In this document: piece by piece, positions 44,515-53,874 of the stretch
How the letters are laid out: each line of letters starts with the position of its first letter
How positions within the stretch are numbered: the stretch's first letter is position 1
From: Streptosporangiales bacterium
Lineage (GTDB): Bacteria > Actinomycetota > Actinomycetes > Streptosporangiales > WHSR01
Assembly: GCA_009379995.1 (NCBI GenBank)
Contig: WHSR01000018.1
Span: 1 to 64,000, forward strand
Direction: 5' to 3'
Length of the DNA: 64,000 nucleotides
Translations under genes and position numbers: made by a program
Notes under the pieces: generated by a model
The model's input: the letters and a program-made list of their open reading frames with translations, nothing else
Database searches by the model: none
What the model was told of the DNA's origin: nothing

Positions 44515-45417
44515 ATGCAACCATCGGACTTCTCGCTGCATGGGGCGGTCGACCTGGGTGCTCGCAGGGCGGCCGCGGAACGGCGGACGGCAGGCGGCGG
44601 CTCACCGAACGTCATCGAGGTCACAGAGGAGACGTTCAACACCGAGGTCGTCGAGCGCTCCCGCTCGGTACCGGTGGTGATCGACTTCTGGGCCACCTGG
44701 TGTCAGCCCTGCAAGCAGCTCAGCCCGATCCTGGAGAAACTGGCCCAGGAGGCGGGCGGCCGGTGGATCCTCGCCAAGGTCGACGTGGACGCCAACCAAC
44801 AGCTGGCCGCCGCGATGCGGGTGCAGAGCCTCCCGACGGTGATCGCGGTCTTCGCCGGCCAGGCCGTGCACGGCTTCATGGGCGCACTGCCCGAGTCCCA
44901 GGTGCGGCAGTGGCTCGACCAGCTCCTCACGGCGGTCGAGCGCGCCCAGGCCGAGGGACAGCCGCCGGAGGTGGGCGAGGCGACCGAGGTGCCGGAGGAG
45001 CCGGCCGACCCCGAGCTCGTCGAGGCCAACGACGCCATCAACCGCGGCGATCTCGACGCGGCGGCGGTGGCGTTCCAGAAGATCCTCAGCCGCGCGCCGG
45101 CGGACGAGGCGGCGAAGGTCGGGCTCGCACAGGTAGAGCTGATGCGGCGGGGCCGCGATGTCGACGCCGACGCCGCCCGCCGCGAGGCCGCGGCCAACCC
45201 GAACGACGTCGAGGCCCAGTGCCGGGTCGCCGACATCGACATGCTCGCCGGGCGGATGGAGGAGGCGTTCGATCGCTTGGTTGGCACCGTCCGCCGTACC
45301 AAGGGCGAGGATCGGGAGAGGGCGCGGATCCACCTGCTGACGCTGTTCGACGTCATGCCGGCCGGCGATCCCCGCGTCAAGCGCGCCCGCGCCGCGCTCA
45401 CCAGCGCCCTGTACTAG
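44515..45417 (+). CDS. thioredoxin-TPR fusion (CnoX/YbbN-like)
   Basis: 300-residue cytoplasmic protein: an N-terminal thioredoxin domain with VIDFWATWCQPCKQLSPIL (Cys63 and Cys66), then a TPR-like C-terminal half (AFQKILSRAPADEAAKVGL, AEDIDMLAGRMEEAFDRLVG-type helices). The layout matches CnoX/YbbN, chaperones that protect against oxidative protein damage and hand clients to GroEL or DnaK. An intact CxxC active site suggests that it can also act on disulfides. It is the last gene of the mutase-side plus-strand block. Confidence 0.9.
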   Translation: MQPSDFSLHGAVDLGARRAAAERRTAGGGSPNVIEVTEETFNTEVVERSRSVPVVIDFWATWCQPCKQLSPILEKLAQEAGGRWILAKVDVDANQQLAAAMRVQSLPTVIAVFAGQAVHGFMGALPESQVRQWLDQLLTAVERAQAEGQPPEVGEATEVPEEPADPELVEANDAINRGDLDAAAVAFQKILSRAPADEAAKVGLAQVELMRRGRDVDADAARREAAANPNDVEAQCRVADIDMLAGRMEEAFDRLVGTVRRTKGEDRERARIHLLTLFDVMPAGDPRVKRARAALTSALY

Positions 45418-45463
45418 GGCGTGTGAGCGGGCACCGACCACCAAGCCGTCGGCGCATCGGCGG

Positions 45464-45952
45464 TCAGCGGCGCGTCGTGGCCTCGCGGGGGTCCATGTCG
45501 GCGAGTCGTTCCAGTGCGGGAAGGGCGATGGCGAGGGCGGCCCGTTGCTCCTCGCTGAGCCATTCCAGCCGTTTGGCCAGCAGAGCCGTCGTCTCGCCCC
45601 GGATGGTCGCGAGCAGCTTGCGGCCGTCCGAGCTCACCGCGACGACGCTCGACCGGGCATCGGCCGGATCGGTGCGCCGTTCCAGGTACCCGCCCTCCTC
45701 CAGCGCCGCCACCGGCCGGGTCAGCGTCGAGGGCGTGACGCCCTCGTGCGCCGCCAGGTCGCCGAGACGCAGGGGACCGCACCGCTCGATTGTGACCAGA
45801 GTGGACGCCTGGGTCGGCGTCAGGCCGGCGATGTCGTGACGCAGCAGTCGCGCGATCCGGACGATGGCAACACGAAGCCGGCCGGCATCGATTGCCCTCG
45901 GCTCGGCCTGCCCGGCCGGCTCGGCCGTTTCGGCGGCGGACGTCTCGCTCAT
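45464..45952 (-). CDS. MarR-family transcriptional regulator
   Basis: 162-residue MarR protein: LLRHDIAGLTPTQASTLVTI, LGDLAAHEGVTPSTLTRPVA (recognition helix) and wing LERRTDPADARSSVVAVS. Start ATG 45952 (MSETSAAETAEP) is chosen; another ATG lies 12 bp upstream. It is divergent from the cytidylate-kinase-like gene and may control it or itself. It differs from the MarR at 42115, so the two are not recent duplicates. Confidence 0.9.
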   Translation of the reverse strand: MSETSAAETAEPAGQAEPRAIDAGRLRVAIVRIARLLRHDIAGLTPTQASTLVTIERCGPLRLGDLAAHEGVTPSTLTRPVAALEEGGYLERRTDPADARSSVVAVSSDGRKLLATIRGETTALLAKRLEWLSEEQRAALAIALPALERLADMDPREATTRR

Positions 45953-46055
45953 CGCAGCAACCAACCATAGCCGGTGTCGCGTGCCTCCGAGAATGGACCA
46001 GGTGGTAGGCCGCAGCGCGGCGTGGGTACAAACTGATCGTCGAGGAGGCGGCCTT

Positions 46056-46718
46056 GTGTACGTGGTGACGGTATCGGCGACCTACGGGACCGGCGGGAGC
46101 GTGGTCGGACCGGCGGTGGCGGAGCGGCTGGGCGTGCCGTTCGTCGACCGGGCGATCCCCGCCACCGTCGCGACCGAGATCGGAGTGCCGCTGGAGGAGG
46201 CCCTGGCCCACGACGACCGCGCCGCACACGGGCTCGGCCGGCTGCTCGCCAGCGCCGCCCGTCTGCCGAGCGTCACCTTCGGTGGTGTGGACCCGGTCTT
46301 GCCGGACCAGGCACTCATCCCGGAGGAGGAGTTCGTCGCGCAGACCGAATCGGTCATCCGGCAGATCGTACGCGGCCAGGGAGGCGTCATCCTCGGCCGC
46401 GCGGGCGCGATGGTCCTCGCCGACCACCCAAGTGCCCTGCACGTACGCCTGGACGGCCGGCGGGACCGCAGGATCGCCCAGGCGGCGCGGCTCCGGGGGA
46501 TCGACGAGCAGACCGCGCGCGCCCTCCTGGACGAGAGCGACCGGGCGCGTGCGGCGTACGTCAAGCACTTCTACCGGGTCGACCCCGCGGATCCGACCCT
46601 GTACCACCTGGTTGTCAACACCAGCGTGCTGCCGCTGGAAAGCAGCGTCGACCTGATCGTGGCGGCGGCCCGCGTCCGGGCGGCGGAGCCGTCCTCCCCG
46701 CCCGAGGTGGCGCGATAG
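46056..46718 (+). CDS. cytidylate kinase-like family protein
   Basis: 220-residue P-loop-like protein of the cytidylate-kinase-like family. N-terminal VVTVSATYGTGGSVVGPAVA (a GxGG loop instead of a canonical GKS), VDRAIPATVATEIGV, GQGGVILGRAGAMVLAD and LDGRRDRRIAQAARLRGI. Family members are uncharacterised; nucleoside monophosphate phosphorylation is only suggested by the fold. GTG 46056 has a GAGGAGG ribosome site. It is divergent from the MarR gene. Confidence 0.82.
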   Translation: MYVVTVSATYGTGGSVVGPAVAERLGVPFVDRAIPATVATEIGVPLEEALAHDDRAAHGLGRLLASAARLPSVTFGGVDPVLPDQALIPEEEFVAQTESVIRQIVRGQGGVILGRAGAMVLADHPSALHVRLDGRRDRRIAQAARLRGIDEQTARALLDESDRARAAYVKHFYRVDPADPTLYHLVVNTSVLPLESSVDLIVAAARVRAAEPSSPPEVAR

Positions 46719-46828
46719 CCGGTGTGGCCGCATCCGGTCACGGGCAGGCGGGCATCGGTGTCACGGCGGACACGGCCGCAACAGAAAACGCTCACTGCCT
46801 CGTCGCCGCCTGAGACCATGGTGGCAGC

Positions 46829-47404
46829 ATGGATACGGCGATATCGGCGGGCAGCCTCCTGGTAGCGACGCCGCTGCTCGCGGACCCGAACTTTCGGCGG
46901 ACAGTGGTCTTGGTGGTCGAGCACGCGCCCGGGGAGGGGACGCTCGGCGTCGTCCTGAACCGGCCGACCGAGGTGCCGGTGTCACGCGTCCTCCCGCCGT
47001 GGGCGGAGCTGGCCAGCGGCCCGTCGGTGGTGTTCCAGGGCGGCCCCGTGGCGCTGGACAGCGCGCTCGCCCTCGCCTCGGTGTCCGGGGAGGGTGAGCC
47101 GCTCGGCTGGCGCGGGCTGGACGGTACGCCGGCGGTGGCCCGGCTCGGCCTGGTGGACCTCGACGCTCCTCCGGAGATCCTGGCCGCCGAGGTGGGGGAG
47201 TTGCGGGTATTCGCCGGGTACGCCGGATGGGGGGCCGACCAGCTGGAAGGCGAGATCGAGCAGGGCGCGTGGTACGTCATGTCGGCCGAGCCGGCCGACG
47301 CGTTCGCCGAGGATCCGGCGTATCTCTGGCGGGCGGTGCTGCGCCGGCAGGGCGGCGACCTCGCCCTCGTCGCGACGTTCCCGGACGACCCGACGATGAA
47401 CTGA
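46829..47404 (+). CDS. YqgE/AlgH family protein
   Basis: 191-residue protein: SLLVATPLLADPNFRRTVVL at the N-terminus, EGTLGVVLNRP, QGGPV and GYAGWGADQLEGEIEQGAW, all hallmark segments of YqgE/AlgH proteins. The biochemical role is not established. The next gene, DUF3039, starts 33 bp downstream and may be co-transcribed. Confidence 0.93.
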   Translation: MDTAISAGSLLVATPLLADPNFRRTVVLVVEHAPGEGTLGVVLNRPTEVPVSRVLPPWAELASGPSVVFQGGPVALDSALALASVSGEGEPLGWRGLDGTPAVARLGLVDLDAPPEILAAEVGELRVFAGYAGWGADQLEGEIEQGAWYVMSAEPADAFAEDPAYLWRAVLRRQGGDLALVATFPDDPTMN

Positions 47405-47437
47405 ACGGCCCGGCCGGCAGCCCTTACACTTGAGGGC

Positions 47438-47698
47438 GTGAGCACCAGGACTCTTCCCGAAAGCGAGACCAAGCCGCGGCTCTCCCACGGCGACGACGGC
47501 GACCACGAGCGGTTCTCGCACTACGTGGACAAGAACAAGATCGTGGAGAGTGCCGTCACCGGCACTGCGGTCGTCGCGCTGTGCGGCAAGGTCTGGGTGC
47601 CCAGTCGTGACCCGCAGCGCTACCCGATCTGCCCCGCGTGCAAGGAGATCTGGGAGTCTCTGCCGGAGGGATCGGACACCCCGAGCGGCGATGCCTAG
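47438..47698 (+). CDS. DUF3039 family protein
   Basis: 86-residue actinobacterial protein, GTG start. It matches DUF3039: HERFSHYVDKNKIVESAVTG, VALCGKVWVPSRDPQRYPIC and CPACKEIW. The cysteines (ALCG, PICPAC) could bind zinc. Its function is unknown; it is usually found beside YqgE or helicase/DEAD-box genes in actinobacteria. Confidence 0.92.
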   Translation: MSTRTLPESETKPRLSHGDDGDHERFSHYVDKNKIVESAVTGTAVVALCGKVWVPSRDPQRYPICPACKEIWESLPEGSDTPSGDA

Positions 47699-47735
47699 AG
47701 GCCGCTAGGCTGCCGGCGTGGAGAAGGGGGCCACG

Positions 47736-48998
47736 ATGCGCCACGCCGGACGTCTCGTCGCAGTCGTACTGCTAGCTGCCGCGGGGCTGGTAGCCGGCAC
47801 GGCGCAGGCTGGGTTCGCGCAGGACTGTCAAGAGAGCGGCCCGGGCAAGCCCGTCGCGGACCCACCGGCGCTGCTTCGGCTGCAGCCGAAGCGGGCCTGG
47901 CCGATAACCCAGGGCGAGGGCGTCACCGTGGCCGTCATCGACAGCGGCGTTGACACCAGCCACCCCAACCTGAGCGGCCAGGTGGTCGGCGGCAGCAACT
48001 TCCTGAACGACCCCCCCGGCTCGTTCGACACCGACTGCAGCGGCCACGGCACGGCGGTGGCCGGCATCATCGCCGCCAAGGAAATCTCGGGCGTCTCGTT
48101 CTACGGGGTGGCGCCGAGGGCGAAGCTGCTCTCCTTGCGGCAAAGCGACCCGATCGGCGCCAGCCAGGAGGGCGGTGGAGACGTCGTCGGGATGGCCGAG
48201 GCCATCCAGTACGCGGTCGCGCAGGGCGCGGACGTGATCAACATATCGGTGACCACTACCGACGACGACACGCGGCTGCAGGCGGCGGTGAACAACGCGG
48301 TCGCCAAGGACGTCGTCGTGGTGGCCGCCGCCGGCAACGAGAACGTGCAGAACCCCGAGCAAACCGCGAACGCGACCTTCTACCCGGCCGCCTACGAGAA
48401 CGTGCTGGCGGTCGCGGCGGTCGGCTCCGGTGACGAGCCCTCGCAAGTCTCGCACGAGGGCTCCTACGTGGACATCTCCGCGCCGGGTGAGAACGTCACG
48501 AGTACGTTTCCGATCCGCGGCCGAGGCGAGGGATACGCGGCCCAGGACGGCACGAGCTTCGCCGCGCCGTACGTGTCCGGTGTCGCGGCCCTGGTGCGGT
48601 CGCGCTACCCCGACCTTTCCGCCACGCAGGTGATGGAGCGTCTCACGACGACAGCGGACCCGCCGGTGCAGGGCGAGCAGAACATCGAGACCGGCGCCGG
48701 CGTGGTAAACCCGTACGCCGCCGTGGCGAGCGTGCTGCCCACAGCGACCGCCGGGACGCAGCCGCCCGAGCAGGCGCAGGCGCCGGGCGTGCCGCCGCCC
48801 CCCGACACCACGGCCCGCAACGTCGCCTTCGCGTCCGCCGGAACCGGGGTGTTGACGGTGGTCCTGGTAGTCGCGCTCGCGGTCGCGCTGCCGCGCGGTC
48901 GGGTACGCCGCTGGCGCCCGGGCCGCTGGCATCCGCCTCCTCCGGAAGACCCGTCGGCATCGGGGGAGGACGAGCCGACCAGGCCGGTTATCGGGTGA
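47736..48998 (+). CDS. mycP: mycosin subtilisin-type serine protease of type VII secretion
   Basis: Membrane-anchored protease outside the cell that stabilises the ESX channel and cuts substrates. The 420-residue S8 protein has a signal peptide (about 1-28), catalytic Asp69 in VAVIDSGVD, His104 in CSGHGTAVAG and Ser274 in DGTSFAAPYVSG, a C-terminal Pro-rich linker and a membrane helix (about 365-388) ending in Arg-rich sequence. ATG 47736 is chosen over GTG 47718 on its ribosome site. It opens the type VII secretion locus. Confidence 0.92.
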   Translation: MRHAGRLVAVVLLAAAGLVAGTAQAGFAQDCQESGPGKPVADPPALLRLQPKRAWPITQGEGVTVAVIDSGVDTSHPNLSGQVVGGSNFLNDPPGSFDTDCSGHGTAVAGIIAAKEISGVSFYGVAPRAKLLSLRQSDPIGASQEGGGDVVGMAEAIQYAVAQGADVINISVTTTDDDTRLQAAVNNAVAKDVVVVAAAGNENVQNPEQTANATFYPAAYENVLAVAAVGSGDEPSQVSHEGSYVDISAPGENVTSTFPIRGRGEGYAAQDGTSFAAPYVSGVAALVRSRYPDLSATQVMERLTTTADPPVQGEQNIETGAGVVNPYAAVASVLPTATAGTQPPEQAQAPGVPPPPDTTARNVAFASAGTGVLTVVLVVALAVALPRGRVRRWRPGRWHPPPPEDPSASGEDEPTRPVIG

Positions 48999-49037
48999 GA
49001 GGCCGCCTTTCGCGGTCTTTGTGGATTCTTCTTGCGG

Positions 49038-49590
49038 TCACTTCCGCAGTTCTACCTCGAGCGACAGCCGAGTTTCCCGGATCTCGAACGCGCGGAAATT
49101 CGTCTGTGCGATGAGGTCCTCGAACTGCGTCCTGGAATACGCTCGTCTGGGCAGCCAAGCACGCAGGGCCCAGGCGGTGAACACCCGGCTGAACGCGCCG
49201 AGGCCCATGCCTTGGACCTCTTCGTCGACCGCCCGCTTGGACACGTCGCGGCGCAGGTCGACAACCAGCGCCGTGCCGTCCGGCCGCAGCACCCGGCACA
49301 TCTCCTGCAGGGCCCGTGCCGGCCGGGAGAAGTTCTTGAACGCGGCCGAACAAACAATGAAGTCGAAGCTGTCGGCGTCGAACGGCATGGCCGAGGCATT
49401 TCCGTGGCGGAAATCAACTGAAACGCCGGCCCCGGCCGCGTTCCGCCGCGCGATCTCTACGAATGTCTTGCTGATGTCGAGGCCGGTGACGGCGTAGCTT
49501 CCGGTCTTGGCCAGCGCGATGGCAACGTATCCTGGGCCCGAAGCGATCTCGAGGATCCTGGCGCCGCCCCCGGTTAGGCCGGTCGTTAGC
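49038..49590 (-). pseudogene. class I SAM methyltransferase lacking its N-terminus
   Basis: From about 49590 down to 49038 the frame encodes a methyltransferase core: ARILEIASGPGYVAIALAKT, GLDISKTFVEIARRN, MPFDADSFDFIVCSAAFKNF and RVLRPDGTALVV. The usual 35-40 residues before ARILEIA are absent; upstream sequence is a different frame of the neighbouring gene. No start codon with a ribosome site leads into the core. Junction to the Pro-rich gene is at about 49580-49595. It is a probable deletion remnant. Confidence 0.7.
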
Positions 49591-50077
49591 CGTCCACGCG
49601 TGGCTGCGGGCCGGTCTGCGGCCAGGGTGCCTCGGGTTCCTCGAAACCCTGCACGGGGGAGAACCCTGTCGTGTCCGCGGCTGGACCGCCGGCGTTCCAG
49701 CCCGTAACTCCGGTGCCCTCCGGCCGCTGCGACCGCTTGGCCAGGTCGTTCGGCGGAACGAGCACATCGGTCTCCGGATCGATGTGCCACCCTTCCGGAA
49801 GCGAGGTGCCCGGGGCGATCCAGCTGTAGCCGGGCAGCAGCCCGCTCGGCGGTTCTCCGGACGGCTGCATCCCGGGCGCGAGCACCTGGCGCGTCTGTGG
49901 GTCGACCTGCCAGCCCGGCGGCAGCGGGGCCCGCGGCGGTGCCCAGCCGTAGCCGGCGGGCAACGGATCGTCCACGCCGCCTCCGTACCCGCCGCCGGTG
50001 AAGCCCTCCGGGGGCCGGGTGTCAAAGCCCGACGGTGTCGCCGGGGGCGTCACGTCCTCCCCGCCAGTACCGGCCAT
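49586..50077 (-). CDS. Pro/Gly-rich hypothetical protein with repeated unit
   Basis: 163-residue protein made of low-complexity Pro/Gly sequence with two related units: LPPGWQVDPQTRQVLAPG and LPEGWHIDPETDVLVPP, each preceded by an LPxGYxW stretch. No signal peptide or membrane helix is seen. ATG 50077 follows GAAGGAG. It lies between the mycosin and EccB genes, so a role with the secretion system is possible. Its C-terminus abuts the broken methyltransferase, so it may itself be shortened. Confidence 0.6.
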   Translation of the reverse strand: MAGTGGEDVTPPATPSGFDTRPPEGFTGGGYGGGVDDPLPAGYGWAPPRAPLPPGWQVDPQTRQVLAPGMQPSGEPPSGLLPGYSWIAPGTSLPEGWHIDPETDVLVPPNDLAKRSQRPEGTGVTGWNAGGPAADTTGFSPVQGFEEPEAPWPQTGPQPRVDG

Positions 50078-50250
50078 CGGTACGCTCCTTCCCCGCACGG
50101 CTCTTCGTCCACGAGTCTCGGACGAACCCGTTGCGGCAACGATGCCCTCGCCGCCGATTTCTCCGCAAGCCCGACACAGCAGCGATCATGGCGCAGTGAG
50201 GTAGAACACGGGCAAGCCTTCGTCACTGACAAGGCCCCTTTGCTGTCGAC

Positions 50251-51696
50251 CTATGGCGTCTGTGGCGCCTGCTCCGGCGAGGAGCTTCCCGTCGCCATCT
50301 GGCTCGCGGCCTGCCGGCTGAGCGTGGGTCCGGTGGGCAACATCTCCAGAAAGCCGGTCGGAAGCCGGGCGATGTCGCTGTCGCCGTAGCCGAGCGCCTC
50401 GAGCGAGTCGTCGTTGGCGATCGGGAACTTGAGCCCTCGGTCCGTGATCAGGAAAAACGCGTTGGTCCGTACGTTCGGATGGGGAACGGCCCCGACAACT
50501 GCGCCCTGACCCGGTTCGACGAAGAAGTTGTTGGCGGTCGGCGCCACGCTGCCTGGTGGCCGTTCGACCGTCTCGCCCTGCTCGGGCGCCCGGGAGACGG
50601 CGGACACGGTGGGTACCGCATTCGCCTCGGTGGTGTTGGACAGGCTCACGCACAGCACCCCGCGCCGGCTCCGGTCGAGGTTGGCCGCCTTGACCGTCGT
50701 CGTGGGGTACCTGTCGAGGTTGCCGGGTGGCCGGGTCCGGGGCGCCTGGGTGAGGTCGTCCCGCCCCAACGGGGACGCGTCCACCCCGCCGCCCAACACG
50801 GCCGCCACGTCGGGGTCGGAACTGATGATGTCCGCCGCGATCTTGGATATCTGCGCCAGCCCGTCCGGCATCACCAAGAAGTACTCCTGACGGTCCCCGA
50901 AGTCCACGAAGTAGATCTCGCCCACCGTCGTCTGGCCGTTCGGGAGGGACGGCCCGGGCTGGCCGAGCTGCGGGATCGAGGGGAACACCAGTTCCGGGCC
51001 CTCCGGCAGCGCGTTGAGCCAGGCCTCGCCGACCTCCTGCCTATCGTCGGGATTAAGCCCGATCGGGACCAGGACCCCGGGGTCCGGCACGAGGTAGCGG
51101 GCGTTGCGCCACACCAGGTAGGTCTGCCCGCCACCGGTGACGACCAGCCCCTCGTCGGGCGCGAGGCTTCCCCCTGGGGGGCTCGACCCGGCGAGCAGCG
51201 TCACCGTGGACGCGTCAGGGGTCATCGGCTGCGCGCAGACCGTCCACGGCTCGGTCACCAGCCCTCTTTTCGGGTCCGGCAGCGAGTGCGGTGCGTTCGG
51301 GATCCCTCGCGCCTCCGCGCGGGGGGTGCCCCGCAAGGACTGGCTGGACACTCGGCGCGGTTCTGCGTCCGGCTGGCCCAGGTACAGGCGGGCCGACGCG
51401 TAGTTCAACATCGGGTGCAGGTTGCCCTGCATGTAGACGTAGGCGGCGCCGGTGTCCTTTTCCACCACCAGGGAGCCCCGGTCGTCCTTCCAACCCGTGG
51501 CACCGCCGGGCCGGAACACTCCGTACAGGGCGAACGCCGCGATGATGATCGCGCCGACCATGAAACCGGCGAACGACGTACGGATCACCCGCCGCATGGG
51601 TGGGTCGAGGGTGTCCGGCTCTCCGGATAGTAGGGCGGCACCGATGCGGCGCCGAAGGAACTGGTACGCCTGTAGCTGTTCCTTTCGGGAACGCAT
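50251..51696 (-). CDS. eccB: type VII secretion protein EccB
   Basis: Part of the ESX membrane complex. The 481-residue protein starts with MRSRKEQLQAYQFLRRRI, has a single membrane helix (about 44-64) and a large periplasmic-side domain with the LVWRNARYLVPD and LITDRGLKFPI repeats of EccB. EccB anchors the complex in the cell envelope. It is divergent from eccE. It is intact and at the normal length of about 480-500. Confidence 0.93.
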   Translation of the reverse strand: MRSRKEQLQAYQFLRRRIGAALLSGEPDTLDPPMRRVIRTSFAGFMVGAIIIAAFALYGVFRPGGATGWKDDRGSLVVEKDTGAAYVYMQGNLHPMLNYASARLYLGQPDAEPRRVSSQSLRGTPRAEARGIPNAPHSLPDPKRGLVTEPWTVCAQPMTPDASTVTLLAGSSPPGGSLAPDEGLVVTGGGQTYLVWRNARYLVPDPGVLVPIGLNPDDRQEVGEAWLNALPEGPELVFPSIPQLGQPGPSLPNGQTTVGEIYFVDFGDRQEYFLVMPDGLAQISKIAADIISSDPDVAAVLGGGVDASPLGRDDLTQAPRTRPPGNLDRYPTTTVKAANLDRSRRGVLCVSLSNTTEANAVPTVSAVSRAPEQGETVERPPGSVAPTANNFFVEPGQGAVVGAVPHPNVRTNAFFLITDRGLKFPIANDDSLEALGYGDSDIARLPTGFLEMLPTGPTLSRQAASQMATGSSSPEQAPQTP

Positions 51697-51837
51697 CCGA
51701 CCTCCCCGCCTGCCTGTGCCAGAAGCGCGTGTGGGCCTAGCATAAGTCGCACCCCGTACCGATGGTGGCCGGCTTCTGTGCTCGGGCTCGAGAAGTCGGC
51801 ATTCGGGCCGGGGCGTTCAGGAAGGGGGTCAGGCGGG

Positions 51838-53106
51838 ATGAGTGCGACACAGGTTCCGGCGCCGGCCGCCCGCGTGGGGTCCCGCAGCGGGGGCCAGCGG
51901 CGGCAGGTCCGGCGACGTCCGTCGGTGCGTGGGCCGGCGGTCCCGACGCTGCGCCGCGGCCGGCGGCGTCTCTTCGGCCTGGGCGCCGGGCAGCTCGTGG
52001 CCTGCGAGCTCGCCGTCGCGGCGGTGCTGTTGTCGTACGTGACCTTTACGCCAGCGGTGGTGCTGACCGGCCCGCTGTGTCTCGGCATCCTGGTATTGAC
52101 CCTCGTCCGCCGGCGGCGCCGCTTCCTCTACGAGTGGATGGGTGTGCGCATGGCGTACCGGCGACGGCGTAAGTCCGTCCACCGGTACCGGGCCGAGGAT
52201 CCCAGGCTGGAGCTGCTCCGGGAGATCTCCCCGACCCTGGAGATTCAGGAGGTCACCAACCGTTCCGGCAACCAGCTCGGCGCGGTCGGGGACGGGCAGG
52301 CCTGGTGCGCGCTGCTCGAGCTGCAGCCCCCGGAGCCCGGTGGAATCGTGGATCCGGGCGACGGGCCGCAGATCCCGTTGCAGCTGCTCGTGGACTCGCT
52401 CGAGATGCGCGACATCCGGCTGGCGTCGATCCAGGCACTCACCCACACGGTTCCGGTGTTCGCTGGCGGGGGCGACGTACCGTTCGTCCGTTCGTACCAG
52501 CAGCTCGGGAACGGCTCGCCATCGCCTCGCCGGACGACCTGGGTGGTGCTCCGGCTCGACCCCGCGCTCTGTTCGGAGGCGGTCGCCCTGCGCGGCGGCG
52601 GTGACATCGGAGCCAGGCGGGCCCTGCTCACCAGCGCCTCCCGACTCGCGGTCGGGCTGGAGGCGGCCGGCGTACCGGTGCGGATGCTGGACGCGCACGA
52701 CGCGCTGACCGCGTTGATGGCCTGCACCGGCGCGAACCCCTGGCAACGCCAGGTCAGGGGGATGCGGACCGCCGAGCACTGGAAGACCTGGACCTGCGAC
52801 GGCGTGGAGAACACCACCTTCTGGGTGCGGCGCTGGCCGAGGCCGCCGCGCTCGTCGGGCCGTGACCTGTTCGCGCCGCTCGCCGCGGCGAGCGGCGTCA
52901 CCAGCACCATGTCGCTGGTGTTCACCGGCAACGCGGCCGGCGAGATCTCGTTTCGGGGGATGATCCGGGTGGCCGGAAGCTCCGCCGACCAGCTCACCGC
53001 ATGGATGACCAAGCTGGCGGATTCGGTGGGCGCCGACCTGGAGCGTCTCGACGGTCAGCATACGCCGGGCGTGCTTGCCACGCTCCCGCTGGGAGGAGGT
53101 GCCTGA
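51838..53106 (+). CDS. eccE: type VII secretion protein EccE
   Basis: Peripheral subunit of the ESX core complex. The 422-residue protein has an Arg/Pro-rich N-terminus, two membrane helices (about 45-90) and a soluble C-terminal domain (MGVRMAYRRRRKSVHRYRA, then mixed alpha/beta). ATG 51838 follows a GGCGGG site. The call rests on layout and locus position, because EccE is weakly conserved. The following gene overlaps its stop by one base (TGATG). Confidence 0.8.
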   Translation: MSATQVPAPAARVGSRSGGQRRQVRRRPSVRGPAVPTLRRGRRRLFGLGAGQLVACELAVAAVLLSYVTFTPAVVLTGPLCLGILVLTLVRRRRRFLYEWMGVRMAYRRRRKSVHRYRAEDPRLELLREISPTLEIQEVTNRSGNQLGAVGDGQAWCALLELQPPEPGGIVDPGDGPQIPLQLLVDSLEMRDIRLASIQALTHTVPVFAGGGDVPFVRSYQQLGNGSPSPRRTTWVVLRLDPALCSEAVALRGGGDIGARRALLTSASRLAVGLEAAGVPVRMLDAHDALTALMACTGANPWQRQVRGMRTAEHWKTWTCDGVENTTFWVRRWPRPPRSSGRDLFAPLAAASGVTSTMSLVFTGNAAGEISFRGMIRVAGSSADQLTAWMTKLADSVGADLERLDGQHTPGVLATLPLGGGA

Positions 53107-53846
53107 TGAGCGCCGTGAGTCCGGTGCAGGTGCGGCCGGCCGGTCGCCCGATGACCGTCGCGGTCGGCGGGCCCACCGGGCTGCCCGACCACCTGGTCGC
53201 CCGCGAGACCCTCGATCAGCTGACGATCTCGCAGCCATGCGATGGCACGATCCTGCTGGGGTTCGCCGCGCCGTGGCGGCCGGTGCCGGTTCGGCTGTTC
53301 CGTCCGGAGCCGACCCGCGTCACGCTTCTCGGGGGGACCTACATCGCCAGCCTCTTCGCGTTTCGGGCGCTCGCCCTGGGTGCGCTGGTACACGTGGCCA
53401 CGCCGCGGCCGCGGGCGTGGCGGCCGCTGGCCGGGCGGGAGACCGCCGGGCGGGTGGCCATTCAGCCGCCGGGCTCGCGGCCGCCGGTGCGAGGTTCGAT
53501 GCAGTGGCCGGTACTGATCGTCAACGACACCGGCCCGGAGCCGCCCGACCCCCGCGCTGGCGGCGCGCCGTGGCAAACCACGCTGACCGTGCTGCCGGAG
53601 CTGACGGATGCGGGGGAGACCGCGCTGTCCCATGCCGACCTGGTGGTGCTCCACCGCTGCCTGCCCGACGAGGCGGCCGTCGTCTGCCACGTACTCGACC
53701 TGGATCGCAAGCACACCCGATGGCTACCCGCCGGCCCCGAAGACGGGCTGGCGCTGGTGACCGGGCATCAGGTGCAGTACGTGTGCGTCGGGGTCACTCC
53801 CGAGGAGTATCGCATGTTCGGCAGCCCCACCCGCCAAGACCGCTAG
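53106..53846 (+). CDS. uncharacterised protein of the type VII secretion locus
   Basis: 246-residue protein coupled to eccE by a TGATG junction. It has VAVGGPTGLPDHLVARETL, ILLGFAAPWRPVPVRLFRPE, and VTLLGGTYIASLFAFRALALGALVHVATPRPRAW, then LADAVVLHRCLPDEAAV-type regulatory-looking strands. No membrane helix or ATPase motif is convincing. The tight coupling suggests it works with EccE. No family is known to me. Confidence 0.6.
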   Translation: MSAVSPVQVRPAGRPMTVAVGGPTGLPDHLVARETLDQLTISQPCDGTILLGFAAPWRPVPVRLFRPEPTRVTLLGGTYIASLFAFRALALGALVHVATPRPRAWRPLAGRETAGRVAIQPPGSRPPVRGSMQWPVLIVNDTGPEPPDPRAGGAPWQTTLTVLPELTDAGETALSHADLVVLHRCLPDEAAVVCHVLDLDRKHTRWLPAGPEDGLALVTGHQVQYVCVGVTPEEYRMFGSPTRQDR

Positions 53847-53864
53847 TCTGCAAGATCACGGCCA
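53847..53864. repeat. half-site of family A palindrome
   Basis: TCTGCAAGATCACGGCCA is one arm of the family A palindrome, directly after the stop of the unknown gene and before the convergent eccD stop. The other arm is not seen, so it is a decayed copy. Confidence 0.65.
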
Positions 53865-53874
53865 GAAACGGGAG

